Both the position numbers and the translations under genes were made by a program. From positions 39,132,501-39,196,500 of the forward strand of contig CM074860.1 of assembly GCA_037501455.1 (NCBI GenBank): 64,000 nucleotides of DNA, written 5' to 3'. Below the pieces are notes generated by a model. That model ran no database searches and had not been told where the DNA came from. It worked only from the letters and a program-made list of their open reading frames with translations. Numbering within the stretch: position 1 is the stretch's first letter; each line of letters opens with the position of its first letter. Below, in pieces: positions 1 to 11,798 of this stretch. Source of the DNA: Lantana camara (Eukaryota > Streptophyta > Magnoliopsida > Lamiales > Verbenaceae).

Positions 1-1025
1 CAATCTCCGGTTGTCTTGAAGTTTCTCAATCCACTCTTTCTAAGTCATCCTTAATCCTTGTTTAGTTCAATTCCGGCTTCTCGGCATCCCTCCATTGTAT
101 TTTGTGATCTGGTAAAGAGATACGCTTTCAGCATTATTGAGCAGTATACCCTAGAGGATACCTTTTCGCAATCTCCATCATTCTTCGAACACTTAGAGCC
201 CTTTATTTCCCTTTCACATCTTCAAGAACTATTTACCCCGAGTTCCCAAGTTCTACCCCATTCTTATTTTCTTTTCGATATTCTTTAATAACAAAGCAAC
301 TGTCTTACTTCCTTGGAAGATTTAAACTTTGAACTTCGTAGTCTCTCAACAATTCCCATTCCTCCATTTACTAATGATATCCGTGATGACTTTCTCGTTG
401 ATGAGAAAGGCTCTCGCCATGATAACTTTGAATCGGTCAAGAAGCGAATCCTTCAATCTTTCTTCCCTTATTCCGGTTAAGCTTTCCAATAAGGCTCTCC
501 TTCGTCGGATAATTGTATACTCAAGGGAGGATGAGCTATTAATCTCTTTAATGCATCACCATCTACTCGGTCTTCATATTCACATTGAATGGTGAACCAA
601 TCATTTCACCTCCTAGGAATTGGGTTCAAATACTTGTTCCCGGTTCCACTTCTCAGTTCAATACCCTCTTGGTCACTCATCATTGAAGAGGCCTGCCTTC
701 TCGAATTTCAAACCGATGCATCAAGTAAGTAAGAACGAGACTCACTTGATGTAGTACCAATCTTCTCCATTTGCTTAAGCCCTCAACTTCTTGCTATATC
801 TTCAATCGAATCTTCAAAGTCGCCACTTTCGTCTTATCCCGGTTTTCAGCATCACGAAGGAAGACTTCTCTCAATCACAAACTATCACGAAAACATTAAA
901 CTTATGCATGTCGGGTTAGAATTGCTTATGTTATGTGCCACATTATCACCCATTAAACAAGGAAACAACAAAGAATAGCAAAATAAAATACACATCACGA
1001 ATAGCAATGTGAGATGGATGCTCAT
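1..1025 (-). other. non-coding internal region of a minus-strand gypsy element
   Basis: No convincing coding frame is seen on either strand; the short open frames are chance. The stretch follows directly, on the minus strand, the gag remnant at 4179-4338 once the solo LTR 1026-4178 is removed, so it should be the part of the same element downstream of gag. Its style (long purine-rich minus strand with phrases such as AGTGGAACCGG) loosely resembles the LARD-like region at 62014-64000. I infer a non-autonomous element carrying gag only. The element runs out of the window on the left. Confidence 0.45.
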
Positions 1026-1466
1026 TGTAGCGCCTCCCCAGCACTACAACCCCGCACCGCAATACTCCCTGAGTGGAGGTTAGACCCAACACCCAGGAAA
1101 TACTACGGCGAATGGTCAGGATAATATGAATGGAGTATGTGACACAGTGCAGCGGAAGATAAAGAGATTCAACTTTACCAATGAACGGGGAGGATAACGT
1201 ACAATGAGCAAGGATTATCATTATTGATCAAAGTAGTTTGCAGAAGAGTACAACAGGTTGACATGCAAGGACAAAGTATGAGATGGTTTGTTTCTACAGA
1301 GAGTAGGTTCAAGACAGTGTACTCGTAGGATCGGATCCAACCTACGGTTGTAGTGCTTCAAGATACCTCTAGTTGTCATTCATTGATTCCTGAAATCATG
1401 CATTTTAAAAATAGGCGAGAGGGTTAGTCAAAGTGACTAAGTGAAGGGGGTATGAGGGTTTATAGA

Positions 1467-1516
<50 letters not shown>

Positions 1517-4178
1517 CAAGAAGATCTTGATCTACAATATTCACAATAGGATAAAGCAAATAGGGAACGGTTCATGATATGTGTAAAACAGGGATAGGGG
1601 TAGTTTGGAATATTTGTAAAAATATGAACCGTTTGTAACAAGAACTTTAATGCCCGTAAGCTAGGCCTCTTCATCCATAACTCCTTAAATAATTGGTAAA
1701 ATAGTATCGGGCTGATCAGGCTCCGATACTTCAATAAAACCAAGAATATTAACTCCACTACTCCTTGATGTCAATAGAGAATCAAACCCTAGAGACCACG
1801 AACTAGATTCGGGAGGCAGCTATCTCTCCCTCATCCCTTGGCGTGGAGTAACTAACCTCCAGATAAACCACTACCAAGAGGTGGTGGCAGTCCGCAGCAC
1901 CAACAATACCCTCGGCCCGATACCTTCCGGGTAATTGCTCGCTACGACTACAGCCGGGGCCCATAACATGAATCAAGAACAATATTTTGCTTGCATAACC
2001 CGGAATCAATGTTTTGATAAAGTGGACTTGAAATATATAATGTCTTAGTAAGACGTTGATTCCGGCATGAAAGTATTTTTCCCTTATGAGGGACATTGTA
2101 GTACAATAATATGTATGTAGGGCAGTAAATCAATATGATGGGTAGGCTTGAAAATAGTTTTTATATAGATACATATATATAGCATGATTCCAGTTGAAAA
2201 CATTTTAACCCTCATCTATACCGGTAGTCAGACATTGTAACGTGGATTCCAGTGCGCCTGAAAGTATTAACTACTATAGACTTAGAACTAGGTTCCTTAT
2301 ATTAATCAAATAAGCACATAAAACACATAATGTTCATGCATAAAAGGGTTACATCAAGTAAACACATAAACTATATCATGTTAGAGAATTTCCGGTAGAC
2401 TCTAATTTCAACCGTTTAAGGGAAATTAAGTAATTAATCAGGTTTCATGAATTCTTTAACCACTTAAATATTTATTAATCACATTATAATCTTAATTATA
2501 ACATTAGAAATGGAACTTAGAATTTAATTTGACAATGTAGGTTATATTTTGAAAATAATTCATAATTTACCGATTTTTTTTTGGAAAATTCGGATAAAAT
2601 CTTTATTTAAAAATTCCAAAACAAATTTTATAATTATTTTAATATTATTTTCGACATTATCAGCTTATGGGTTGACCAAAAAGTCAAAATTACTATTTAA
2701 AACATTTACTAGTCAATTTCTTATGAATTAAACACTTTATAACACAAAATCGAACACACACACTCACACACTATCACACGTGCACTTAAAGTTGTTCAAG
2801 AACAACATGAACATGTTCTTGAGCCTATTTGAATATTCAAAGAAGGTATGTAACACACTTGATCATATTCATATTTATAACATAGAATTTGAAGCATAAT
2901 ATAGCAAAATATATTAATTCTCTATGAAAAATAATTCTAAATAAATTATTCTTAGCATGAACAAGATCATAAGCATTTAAATACATAATCACATTATATC
3001 ATATCATAATTCATGCATTTAATTAAATAAAATCCCATAATGTACACACGTTGTATTTAAATTAACAACTATGCACATATTTCATAAAATAAATTCCTAA
3101 AGCATAATTTAATTAATCCTAGACATGCTACTATTATTATTATACTAAGAACATTATATAAAGCATGAAATAATAGAAGAAAACATACCTTAGAGAGAGA
3201 GGGAGAGGGGTTGGCGTGAGAATGGGAGAGGAAAGAGTGATTTTTGTGTGTTGATTTGTGAGGTATAAATGAGGCTTGAGGGGGGTATTTATAGGTAGTC
3301 ATGAGGGGTTTTAGAGCAATTTCTAAGAGTTTAAGGGAGATGTGGATGTCTCCTAATTCATACAAATGCTTGGTGATTATTTAGGAGATGTGGTTAAATT
3401 ACATTATGAACAAATGCTGGGTAATTAACTAGGTAATGTGGAGAAATTATGCTCATTTGTTTAATCCTTCTAGAAGATCATGTGGTCATGGATGATGTCA
3501 TTTTGAATAAAAATAAATGTAAAATGATATAAAATTTATTCAAGAGTCGAGAGGTAAAAGATTGAAGTAGTGAATTAATGAAAGAATGGGTGAAAAATGA
3601 GTTTTGTTTTGATTATAAATGTGAAATATTTAGAGCTTTTGTTTATAAATTATAAATATTAAAGATGATGAAAATCATAGGAAAATTATATAAACGAAGC
3701 TATGATAGAGTTTAAAGTTGGGAAAAATCAATATAATGTAGAGAAAACTTCAAGGATCGTTTCAAGTATAATTTCGACTATTGAATAAAAGCTAATTTGT
3801 TCAAAATAAAATGATGATTTTTAGAAAGGAAAATATTTATAAAATATGCTATGGTGAGATCGAGTTTTTGGCAAATGCATGAAAATTCATAAAATAATTT
3901 AAGGATCGTTTTAGTTATAATTTTGGATATCAAAAGGTAGATGAGTAGGGATTTATTGATGATCGAATCATAAGCTAGGGTTTTTGTCGGTTTTTGATAC
4001 TACGGGAGTTAGGATGGGAATTATGGTTTACGGAGAGTATCAGGATCCTCGAAATAATGTGAGGATTCTTTTGGTTAAAATATTGGGTAGTGAAAGTGTT
4101 TCGGGAAATGTAGGAATATTTTGGAGCTATAGGGGTATTTTCGTAATTTTCAACTTGCCCCTGTTTCGGGCTGTTACA
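1026..4178 (-). mobile_element. solo LTR, Ty3/gypsy type, 3,153 bp
   Basis: On the minus strand it starts TGTAACAGCC and ends GGCGCTACA, the usual TG...CA ends. It is flanked by a perfect 5-bp target-site duplication CTCAT (1021-1025 and 4179-4183). No internal region is present, so it is the product of LTR-LTR recombination. A (TA)n run sits inside, and a good splice-donor-like site (AAG then GTATGT, minus strand, GT at 3188/3187) lies about 990 nt from the LTR start, as in other LTRs here. It interrupts a gag-only element just after its gag remnant. Confidence 0.9.
1472..1513. repeat. (TA)n microsatellite
   Basis: About 42 bp of nearly pure TA dinucleotide repeat inside the solo LTR 1026-4178. 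A shorter TA run is at 4704-4726. Confidence 0.9.
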
Positions 4179-4750
4179 CTCATGCAATGAATGCAATTAC
4201 CTCCCCGGTGTTTCTTTGGCCTTCGTTGTTCACATTCTTCCAACTTGTGCTTCGACGATAAGCATACAAAGCATCGCCCCAATCTCTTCCAACAATTCTC
4301 ATAACTATGAGAATTCATTCTGCAATGAGCACACGGTGTGTAGCACCCCGACATGTAAGGATGCCACACCCCCGCACTATAGGTCGATCCACATATGAAA
4401 TGGTCAGTCCCTACATGAATCGACCTGTAGCGAACGGGTTACAATGCAAGTACAACAACAAGCTAGACGGGACTAATTTATACATGCAACAGGACAAAGC
4501 GGAAGCAGGCTATACTATTGGTCATTTAACAAGTAATGTAGGCTTGGATTTTACATATCAATACATTATCATCTCCTAATTGCCTAATAAATAACATTAA
4601 CAATAATTTCTTGAAAAAGGATAAATAAATTGATGCACCGTGCGGCTGACTGTAGGGCTTGACATAGCTCGATTCTCGACTAGAAGGTACCTGTAAAATA
4701 TTGCATATATATATATATATATATATCAATTACACGAATAACTATATTAC

Positions 4751-4866
4751 TCCATTAACACCACCACTCCCATCACACCAACCTCTAACCACTCCAGTAC
4801 TCCAACTCCCATTCACTCCATCACTCCAAGAACCTCCATCACTCCAATATCTACATCACTCCAGTC
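4751..4866. repeat. CACTCCA-rich simple repeat in LTR
   Basis: Degenerate run of CACTCCA and CCATCACTCC units. The inverted counterpart (GGAGTGAT units) is at about 61100-61190 in the solo LTR 59156-61611, so it is an old feature of this LTR family. Confidence 0.7.
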
Positions 4867-4931
4867 ACGATAACACGATAATGGGAAGGTAGCGAGCCTT
4901 CACCATTCACGATAACACGATAGGGTTTGTT

Positions 4932-5101
4932 CTTCCTGTGGTTGGACGGACAACCATTGGCACGGAAACCAATCCAGCGCCCTCACTAAAGGGGGACCTG
5001 GCCAGGAGAACGCGTTATTCCTGTGGTTGGATGGACAACCACTGGCCCGAAGACCAGCCCAGCGCCCTCAATAAGGAGGACCTGGCCAGGAGAACGCATG
5101 T
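4932..5101. repeat. 85-bp tandem duplication in LTR
   Basis: Two diverged head-to-tail copies, each starting TTCCTGTGGTTGGA and ending CCAGGAGAACGC, offset by 85 bp (CCTGTGG at 4935 and 5020). The other solo LTR of the family (59156-61611) has a different, 91-bp tandem array in the comparable part. Confidence 0.85.
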
Positions 5102-5532
5102 ACACGATTGCACGATAGCCACGATGATCACGATAACACGGTAGTCACGAATTGCTTTGCATGATCTGGACAATAATACGATAATCACGGTACGTGCATG
5201 GCTTAACATGACCTGACTTGCTTGCTAACAGTTGACACGACGATTCATGAACGTATGGACGTGCTTATTGATCACGATCTCCGTTCTGGAGTACACTGGG
5301 CAAGAAATAGAACAATTGCACCCTCATTAGATCATGACATGATAAAACTATTAGATATAACACACGGCACATTCAAGTAACGAGATAACATGCTATGAAC
5401 AATGTAGTATAATATATTCATATTATGACATGCTATTGATCATATAATATCATGTTTGGGTCATTTGAATTATTAAAGAAAGAATTGGAAATGCCAAGTT
5501 TATGCAGAAACTTTCTGTCTCTCCAGGGGTCT

Positions 5533-5734
5533 GGGAACGGCCGTTCCGGCCCGTAGTTCAAAATGGGAAGGGCCGTTCCCCACTCCCGAAGCTGCTCCCG
5601 AAGATGGGAACGGCCGTTCCCGTCTGTGAGACAACGTGGGAACGGTCGTTCCCCTCCTCGCCGCCTGCACAATATTCAAATTAATGGGAACGGCCGTTCC
5701 CCGGTTATAAAGGGAACGGGAAGAGCCGTTCCCG
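5533..5734. repeat. six-copy GGGAACGGCCGTTCCC palindrome cluster
   Basis: Six copies of a 16-bp palindrome at 5533, 5565, 5606, 5638, 5686 and 5719, spaced 32-48 bp. Copies 3 and 5 are perfect; the others carry single changes such as GGGAAGGGCCGTTCCC or GGGAACGGTCGTTCCC. The cluster lies 820-1,020 nt from the LTR start. Function unknown. Confidence 0.95.
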
Positions 5735-7115
5735 TTTTACAGAAGATGCAGCAGAACAGGGGACGAAGCAGGGGATGCACGAACACACCCCAAATCTCTT
5801 GAAATTCATACAATTCCATTCCATAAACTATAACTCATGCAAGGAAATATATATACATGCTTATAGTATGCTAAGACCCAATATAAACACACAAATCATG
5901 CTCAATCATCAAGAATTTAAAGTTAGACCTCATAAACATATATATCACCAAACTCCATAATTCTCAAGATTTAGGCATGGAATTCAAGTCTAAAGCTTAT
6001 AGTCATGCTTCTAACGATTAAAACACAAGCTATTTCATACAAATCCTAACCCTAGCTTCATATGTAAATTCCAAGAAAACATGTATGCTTCCCTCTCTTT
6101 CCTTGAAGAACTTAGAAGATGAAGATGAGGGTGAGATGATGAAGAAGCTTCAAGCTTGCAAGTAATCAATGGAATGGAAGATAGCTTGATGATGATGAAA
6201 TTCCACTTCCCTTTCTTCTTTCATGGATGAACCGAGAGAGATGAGGATGATTCTATGTCTTGGAAAATGGAATGAATATGGAAGAAGAATGAAGAAGCCT
6301 ATATCACGTAATTCATGCCTTGATTTTAATGAAATAATGTAAATTGTAATTAAGTCCCTTTGATTAATCAAGTTATGCAATTAAGGATATAAGGTTTGGA
6401 AAATGATTAATTTAGTCCAAGAATATATTTATACAATTTAGTCCTTGGATTTAAAGAAATATAAATTAAGGACAATTAAGAATATATAACAATTAAGGCA
6501 TATAGGACAATTAATTCGCGTACCTGGAAAGCCGAAAATTGGGGCGTTACACAGTGGTTGCTCCAAGATTGGAAGTTCTTTTACTTTCTTCTTCCCTCTT
6601 AGCCCCAGTTGAGAGTCCTCTCGACTCCTCTTTGGTCCCGATGCCGAACTACCTCCCGATCTAATCCTCCCTATTCTACTCACTTCTTTTAACTTCTTAG
6701 ATTTAACTCGAAGAGCTTCCTGGGCATTCTCGATCCAAGCTTTAGACTCGATCCCGGTCCCCATTTCCTGAAGGTCTTCTCTAATTACATCCATAAATTG
6801 GGCCACTCTTTCGGATTCATTCGGTCTCCTTAGATAGATACGAGGGCATATAGTGATCTTGTGTTCGGAGGAACCGTACCTGGTACATCTGCCCAACCTT
6901 TTCCAGTACTTCTTATGACTATGATTAGGTCCACCGCAATGAGTGCATGGGACTTGTTCTTGGGGAAACAATGCGCCTGGCAAGAACACTAGATCTCTTC
7001 CTTCAAATCGAGCCATCTTGCCATTCATTTTGGAAAATTGATTAGCGGCGCGATGAATCGGCAGTTGTGAATAACCTTCATCTGTACTTGATCCCAATTG
7101 CAACTTAGGGGCCAT

Positions 7116-7426
7116 GGCCGTCGAGATGAGTGGTTAATCGTTGTAGATATTAACCTACAATACACAAAGGAGGCGAAAGTGTGATGCATGCCGTTAGTGA
7201 GTGATTATAGCACGCAAATGGAAAAATTAGCTTACATAAAGTGTGCAACAACAACAATTAATGAAAAGCAAGTAACAATTTTAAAACACATAATTCAAGA
7301 GAATTCACATATCTTGATGCAATGCACACATTAGCACGTTGTTCCTACGCCGTACGACCTATACTTGACATAGCAGGACACTAGAACTCCGGTTTTGCAA
7401 GCTGGAGCTCTAATACGACTTCAAGA
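7116..7426 (-). promoter_or_regulatory. leader and degenerate tRNA primer-binding site
   Basis: Untranslated leader between the 5' LTR and the gag start, minus strand. At 7418-7407 it reads TCGTATTAGAGC, two changes away from TGGTATCAGAGC, the site complementary to the 3' end of initiator-Met tRNA seen intact at 39357-39368 and 51944-51955. It sits 8 bp inside the LTR end, as in those elements. This marks 7427-11071 as the 5' LTR of the minus-strand element. Confidence 0.7.
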
Positions 7427-10400
7427 TGTAGCGCCCGGAGTGGCGAGCCACCACATCCCCCGCACTTAGCCTCCACATATGAAAAAGAAATCCATACATG
7501 AGCCCAAAACTAAGCGAACGGAAACCTACACACACTCACTAAGCCAAGCGGAGCTAAGACAGGACCGCACAAAACAATAAGCAGGCGGAAGCATGTAAAA
7601 AAATTCAAGAAGATAAATCCACAAAAACTGGTTCAACTATCCCTAGAAGCCTGTCCTGAATAATTAAAACAAGAATTTATAAGGTTCATACATAATCCAA
7701 TAACGCATGCAAATCATATACAAAAGTGTATCCAAATGAAAATGAAAAAGCAACTCGAACCCGACCGACTCACTACTCTGCCTAGCACGAACCAAAACCT
7801 GTAAACTGAAAAGTTAAAAGGAGAGGGTCAGTCCACCGACTGAGTGAGGGGGCTAACGCACACCCACACACGTATACATATAAAGCAAAGCAAGTATTAA
7901 ACAAAAGACTATGAATCGCGATAGGGTTTTGCATACCAAAACTATTTTTGAGTCAAACTTGTACATATTCATATCAAAATCGAACATAGCTTAAAAGAAA
8001 GGTCCTATCCCGTTTCATAATCAACATATCTTAACCGATTCTTATGACCGGCGAGTACGGGCCTTACACAATCTCCCCAGCTCTTAACATAAATACAAAA
8101 CGGAAAGCATAAATCATAAACAATCCTTCCCCATCAATGATGTAGTTCGGGGAGCAAGCCCTCACTACACATTGCCATTACAAAAAACAAACGGGGTAGC
8201 TAATCCACGTTGTGCCTTTCCCGGTTATCCACCGAGGGCTCAAAGCACCACGCCTCCTCAACCTCCACGAGTCGTACGTGACTACTTCAAATGAGAGCAT
8301 GTAGAGGGGTCATAACCGGTGACCCCATGATCATCCCGGGTCTCCCTTACCCATGTCTTAGGGGGCTCCAAAAACAAACTATAACATAACATATCATAAC
8401 TAGCTACATATTAAACTTGTCAAACTCATAACTTACATACCTTAACGGAGCATAACTTACCTTGCAACTTAGCAAATGCTATAGGCGTACCTCTCCTTGT
8501 CATCCTAATCCGTAGCTAGATGAAGACACATGGTTTGGAGCATACCCTCGTTGCAAAACATTAAGCTTACATGCGCTTATACTTATAGTTTTCAAAACCC
8601 GTAACCATTTGGCAAGATCTTAAACATATTGTATAAACACTTATCTAATATATAAATATAATACTATATTCGCATATGGGCTTGAAAATGAGCACATAAG
8701 GTTGTAGGTCGCATTAACAATAAAGAAACAAACCTAAAACCTCATCTTTTACCGAAAGTGCTCACAGAGGAGCGTTGACGACCAAGAAGAAGGTAAATGG
8801 CGGAACCGACACCTCTCGAACTTAAATCTGAGATAAATAAACATAAACTTATGACTTAGACTCAATCATGAACCAATTAGATGTACAGCGATGTATAAGA
8901 ATGAAAATGGATGCAATGCACGTTCTATACATTCATACTTAAGCATATCGAAGCAATTAGCATAATATTACAAAAACACTTAATAAATTAAATAAATAAC
9001 ACATTAAATAACCTCATAACACATCATGTTTTGACATATCATGAGATTTTAAGGGTTAAAGTGTATAAGAAAGGCAAGAGATGCAAGAAGACAACATACG
9101 TGTCACTTAAACGTTCATGCATTCGAGTCAAGTTTATACTTAACATACGAGGTCATAAAATTGACATAAATAATAAAATACATCATATTACATTACATTA
9201 ACATATTAGGATCATAATCGGGTTGGGAATTAACGAGAAAAATGGAATAAAAGCACAAAATAGGGCTTCGAGTGAAAATAGGCCAAAGCTGACAGTTTTA
9301 CCAAAACGAACAAGCTGTAGGAAATCGGGCACAAGTTAAGTTTGAGGGATGGGAATCAAGTTTCTTGGAAATGAAACTAGAGAAATAGGGATTTCCAATG
9401 ATATATGGCCCGAATCGTGGTTCAAAAGGATCCAAAAGTGGTGGAGGTTTGAAGTTGAAGGAGTGCAGAATTTCGGCGAAGTGACAACACCAAAATAAAA
9501 CGATTATATCTCACAATCTAGAACGAATTTTAAAGTCATCCAATTGGAGAGTGTTTCAGACTCAAAGAGGTTGAACGTATCCTAAAATCAGGTCAAACAG
9601 AGTTCGTATGAAGGGGTACCCGGCCGGGGAAAAATAAGGCAAAAATTTACCTGGCCGGGGAAAGCAGTCCAGAAACATTCTGTTCGGGGACAATTTCAAC
9701 ATAAAAACTCCCCGCTCGGGGAGTCATCTGGGCGAGAAAAATAAATAGCAACATGGGATAAAACATGGCAAAAAAGGCCAAACAAGTAGGGCACTCCAAG
9801 TACTTCATAACCATGCAATAAAACTCGTAAATGAGCACAAGAATTCATCAAACCAATCACAAATTCCACACAGCAGTTCGGTTAAGGAGGAGTAGATTAT
9901 TAAACTGAGTTTGGAGCTCAAGAACTCATTATTCATCCATCATACTCCCACCAAGTGTTAAGTGTCAAAAATGAAGATCAACAAGCTCAAATGATCAATT
10001 TTTATGAACCAAAACATCCATAAACACAACTAAGTCATGAAAACCAGAATCATCTCCAAATTTCCATATTCATGTACAACCCCAAACCCTTATCCAATCT
10101 GATGCAAAGCATGAATTACGTGGACCAAAACATGAATAAAAGAGTGGAGAATACATAAATATACTTACCTTTAAGGGATGGAGAATTAAGAAAGTGATTA
10201 GAGCTAAAAATCACCAAAGGACAAGGAGGGATATTTCTTCTCCTTTCTTCTTCTTCTCTTGTGCTGAATTTCTTTGTCTTGTGGGTGTGTGTTTCGAATT
10301 TTAGGTCTTAAGGGAAGATAAGGGTTAACTCAAGGTCACTTAGTCTTGCTTTAGGCTTGGTTAAGGTTAAGAGGGTCCCACCAACTTAAGACTAGTCAAA

Positions 10401-11071
10401 GGGTGTCACTCTGGTGAGAGGTGCTCATTTCGGTGAAATTTCAGAGGACCAAATGAACTTCGAAAACTACAAGGTTTGGTAGGGTTAAAGAGGGTTGTGT
10501 TAGGGTTACATAGGCTTAAGAATGAGTTAATTTGGTCAAGGAACAAATTAATTACGGCCAAAACGGTAAAGGGTGGCAAGGCTACACGAGGCTCACGTTT
10601 CGGGGAAAATACGGGGGTTCAAATAGGCTTAGAAAAATACAAGGCTTGATTCCTTAGCTTCCAAATCTTGTTACGAGTCCGACGCCACTTCTAGAACTCA
10701 AATCCGAATTCCCTATCTCAAGTTATGGCCTCCGGAATTCGAGGCGCGCTAAAACTCGTTTGGCCCTCCAATCCCACAAATAAAGAAATGGTCTCCGACC
10801 AATTCGAACAAGTATAAACGAATTAAATAAACATGTAAACAAGTTCGTGAATCAAATAATTCAAGTATATCACATATTCATGAAGTTCAAGAATTAAAAT
10901 GAACTTAGAGAAATTAAATACAGAGGTTAAAACGTAAAACTTAAATAATTAGGGCACAAAGGGCACTTAAACAATTAAGTTAACATATAAATTAAATCGA
11001 AAAGGAAATAATACGTCGATAAACCCTCAAATGACGTCATACCTGGCTTGCCAAAGAAACGGGGTGTCACA
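7427..11071 (-). mobile_element. 5' LTR of the gag-only gypsy element, 3,645 bp
   Basis: Minus-strand start TGTGACACCCCGTTTC, end GGGCGCTACA, adjacent to a primer site. The partner LTR must lie left of the window, so the duplication (CTATC expected at 11072-11076) cannot be tested. It has a strong donor-like site AAAG then GTAAGTAT (minus strand, GT at 10168/10167), a GC-rich palindrome cluster at 9619-9723, and near its end the module shared by LTRs here (CGCCTAGC-type box, CCCGTTCGCT-type box, GTGCGGGGGATGTGG). It is inserted in the remnant frame at 11072-11525. Confidence 0.8.
9619..9723. repeat. GC-rich palindrome cluster in LTR
   Basis: CCCGGCCGGG (9619-9628), a near copy CCTGGCCGGG at about 9650, and CTCCCCGCTCGGGGAG (9708-9723; 7-bp perfect stem). 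They lie about 1,350-1,450 nt from the LTR start, in an otherwise AT-rich sequence and between the donor-like site and a possible acceptor near 8831. The place matches that of the GGGAACGGCCGTTCCC clusters in other LTRs. Confidence 0.75.
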
Positions 11072-11525
11072 CTATCCCCGACCTTGGGCTTTATTACCGA
11101 CTAGCCACCAAACTCTGGGACCCCTCCGAAGTATATCTTGGATGTCCCTTACTTTGTCCCATGAGATATTAATAAGAATTTCTCGGGGATCCTTCACGAG
11201 CCGACCCTCTGGCTTGATGTTTTTATCGTTTTTTTTTTCTTTTTCCTAATCTTCTTCTTCTCACTCTCCTTTTCGACCAGACGTGGATACCTCCTCGCCT
11301 TCGACCCGAGGTACGACAACCTCTTCCAATTCTGTCCCAGGGGTCGGATTTGAAACTTCCATTATCTCAACATCCTCATCGACCCCCTGAGGATTAGTTG
11401 ACCTCGTCTCCACGGAGAGTTTCGAATCGGTCGACTCTGAGCTCGAGTAAGAACTAGAGCTCTACCCAACTGATAGGGCCCCCACTTCCATCCCAACGAC
11501 CTTTCTCTCACCTCGATTTGTCGAC
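11072..11525 (-). pseudogene. N-terminal remnant of a gag-like frame
   Basis: A minus-strand frame starts with ATG at 11525 (MSTNRGERK). It runs through a Ser- and Glu-rich, low-complexity segment, broken by a stop at about residue 22 and another near 11266. After a frame change it continues with a more ordered stretch (PEGRLVKDPREIL...WDKVRDIQDILRR) up to the LTR insertion at 11071. A Ser/Glu-rich start before a folded domain is common in plant gypsy Gag, but there is no diagnostic motif, so gag is an inference from position and style. The rest of the gene would lie left of the window beyond the inserted element. Confidence 0.4.
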
Positions 11526-11798
11526 ATCCTACAGTTATCAAAAAATAACTCAAAATATATGTTCGTTGAAAAGGATTGAAGAAAATTGCGGGAGAGATCC
11601 CTTGAACAAGGAAGTAGCGAACCTCTCCCTCGAAGCAATTGAAAAGAGAAAAAAAGAAAAGAAAATTAAATCGAATCGATAAAGTACCTGTGTGTAGAAA
11701 AGACTTAAAGCTTTCTTTCTCGAAGAACAAACGGTCACTCGATGCTCAGAACACTAAGTCACTTGAAACGCTCAGAGCTCACTCCTCAAATTCTTTAA
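11526..11798 (-). other. untranslated leader of the remnant frame
   Basis: About 270 bp with no coding potential between the remnant frame and the LTR at 11799. No primer-binding site is visible next to that LTR, so the LTR is probably a separate insertion rather than this element's own 5' LTR. Confidence 0.4.

Larger units (their letters stand above)
4339..6551 (-). mobile_element. solo LTR inserted in a gag zinc knuckle, 2,213 bp
   Basis: Minus-strand start TGTAACGCCCCAATTTTCGG, end GGGTGCTACA. The flanks are CGGTG (4334-4338) and CAGTG (6552-6556), a target-site duplication with one transition. The reading frame of the surrounding gag is continuous across the site when the LTR is removed, which proves insertion. 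It belongs to the same family as the plus-strand solo LTR at 59156-61611: both ends match and both hold the GGGAACGGCCGTTCCC cluster. Confidence 0.9.
4184..7115 (-). pseudogene. gag remnant with two pairs of zinc knuckles, split by a solo LTR
   Basis: Gag C-terminal (nucleocapsid) region of a Ty3/gypsy element, which binds element RNA. The frame opens with ATG at 7115-7113 (MAPKLQLG), about 310 bp inside the primer site. It soon has one CCHC pair at 6990-6870 (first knuckle CX2CX4HX4 then Tyr; second CX2Y...C), then about 80 residues of helical, Lys/Arg-rich linker. At 6552 it is cut by the solo LTR 4339-6551. If the LTR and one duplication are skipped, the frame runs straight into a second, complete CCHC pair at 4335-4230 (CAHC...C and CFVC...C). 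The capsid domain (Retrotrans_gag) normally ahead of the knuckles is absent. Both lost Cys in the first pair are Tyr, a G-to-A change. No pol follows, so this element would have depended on another for reverse transcriptase. Confidence 0.75.

Noticed and set aside
58..595. Two short plus-strand open frames near the left edge
   Set aside because: No motif, low complexity, and on the strand opposite to the surrounding element.
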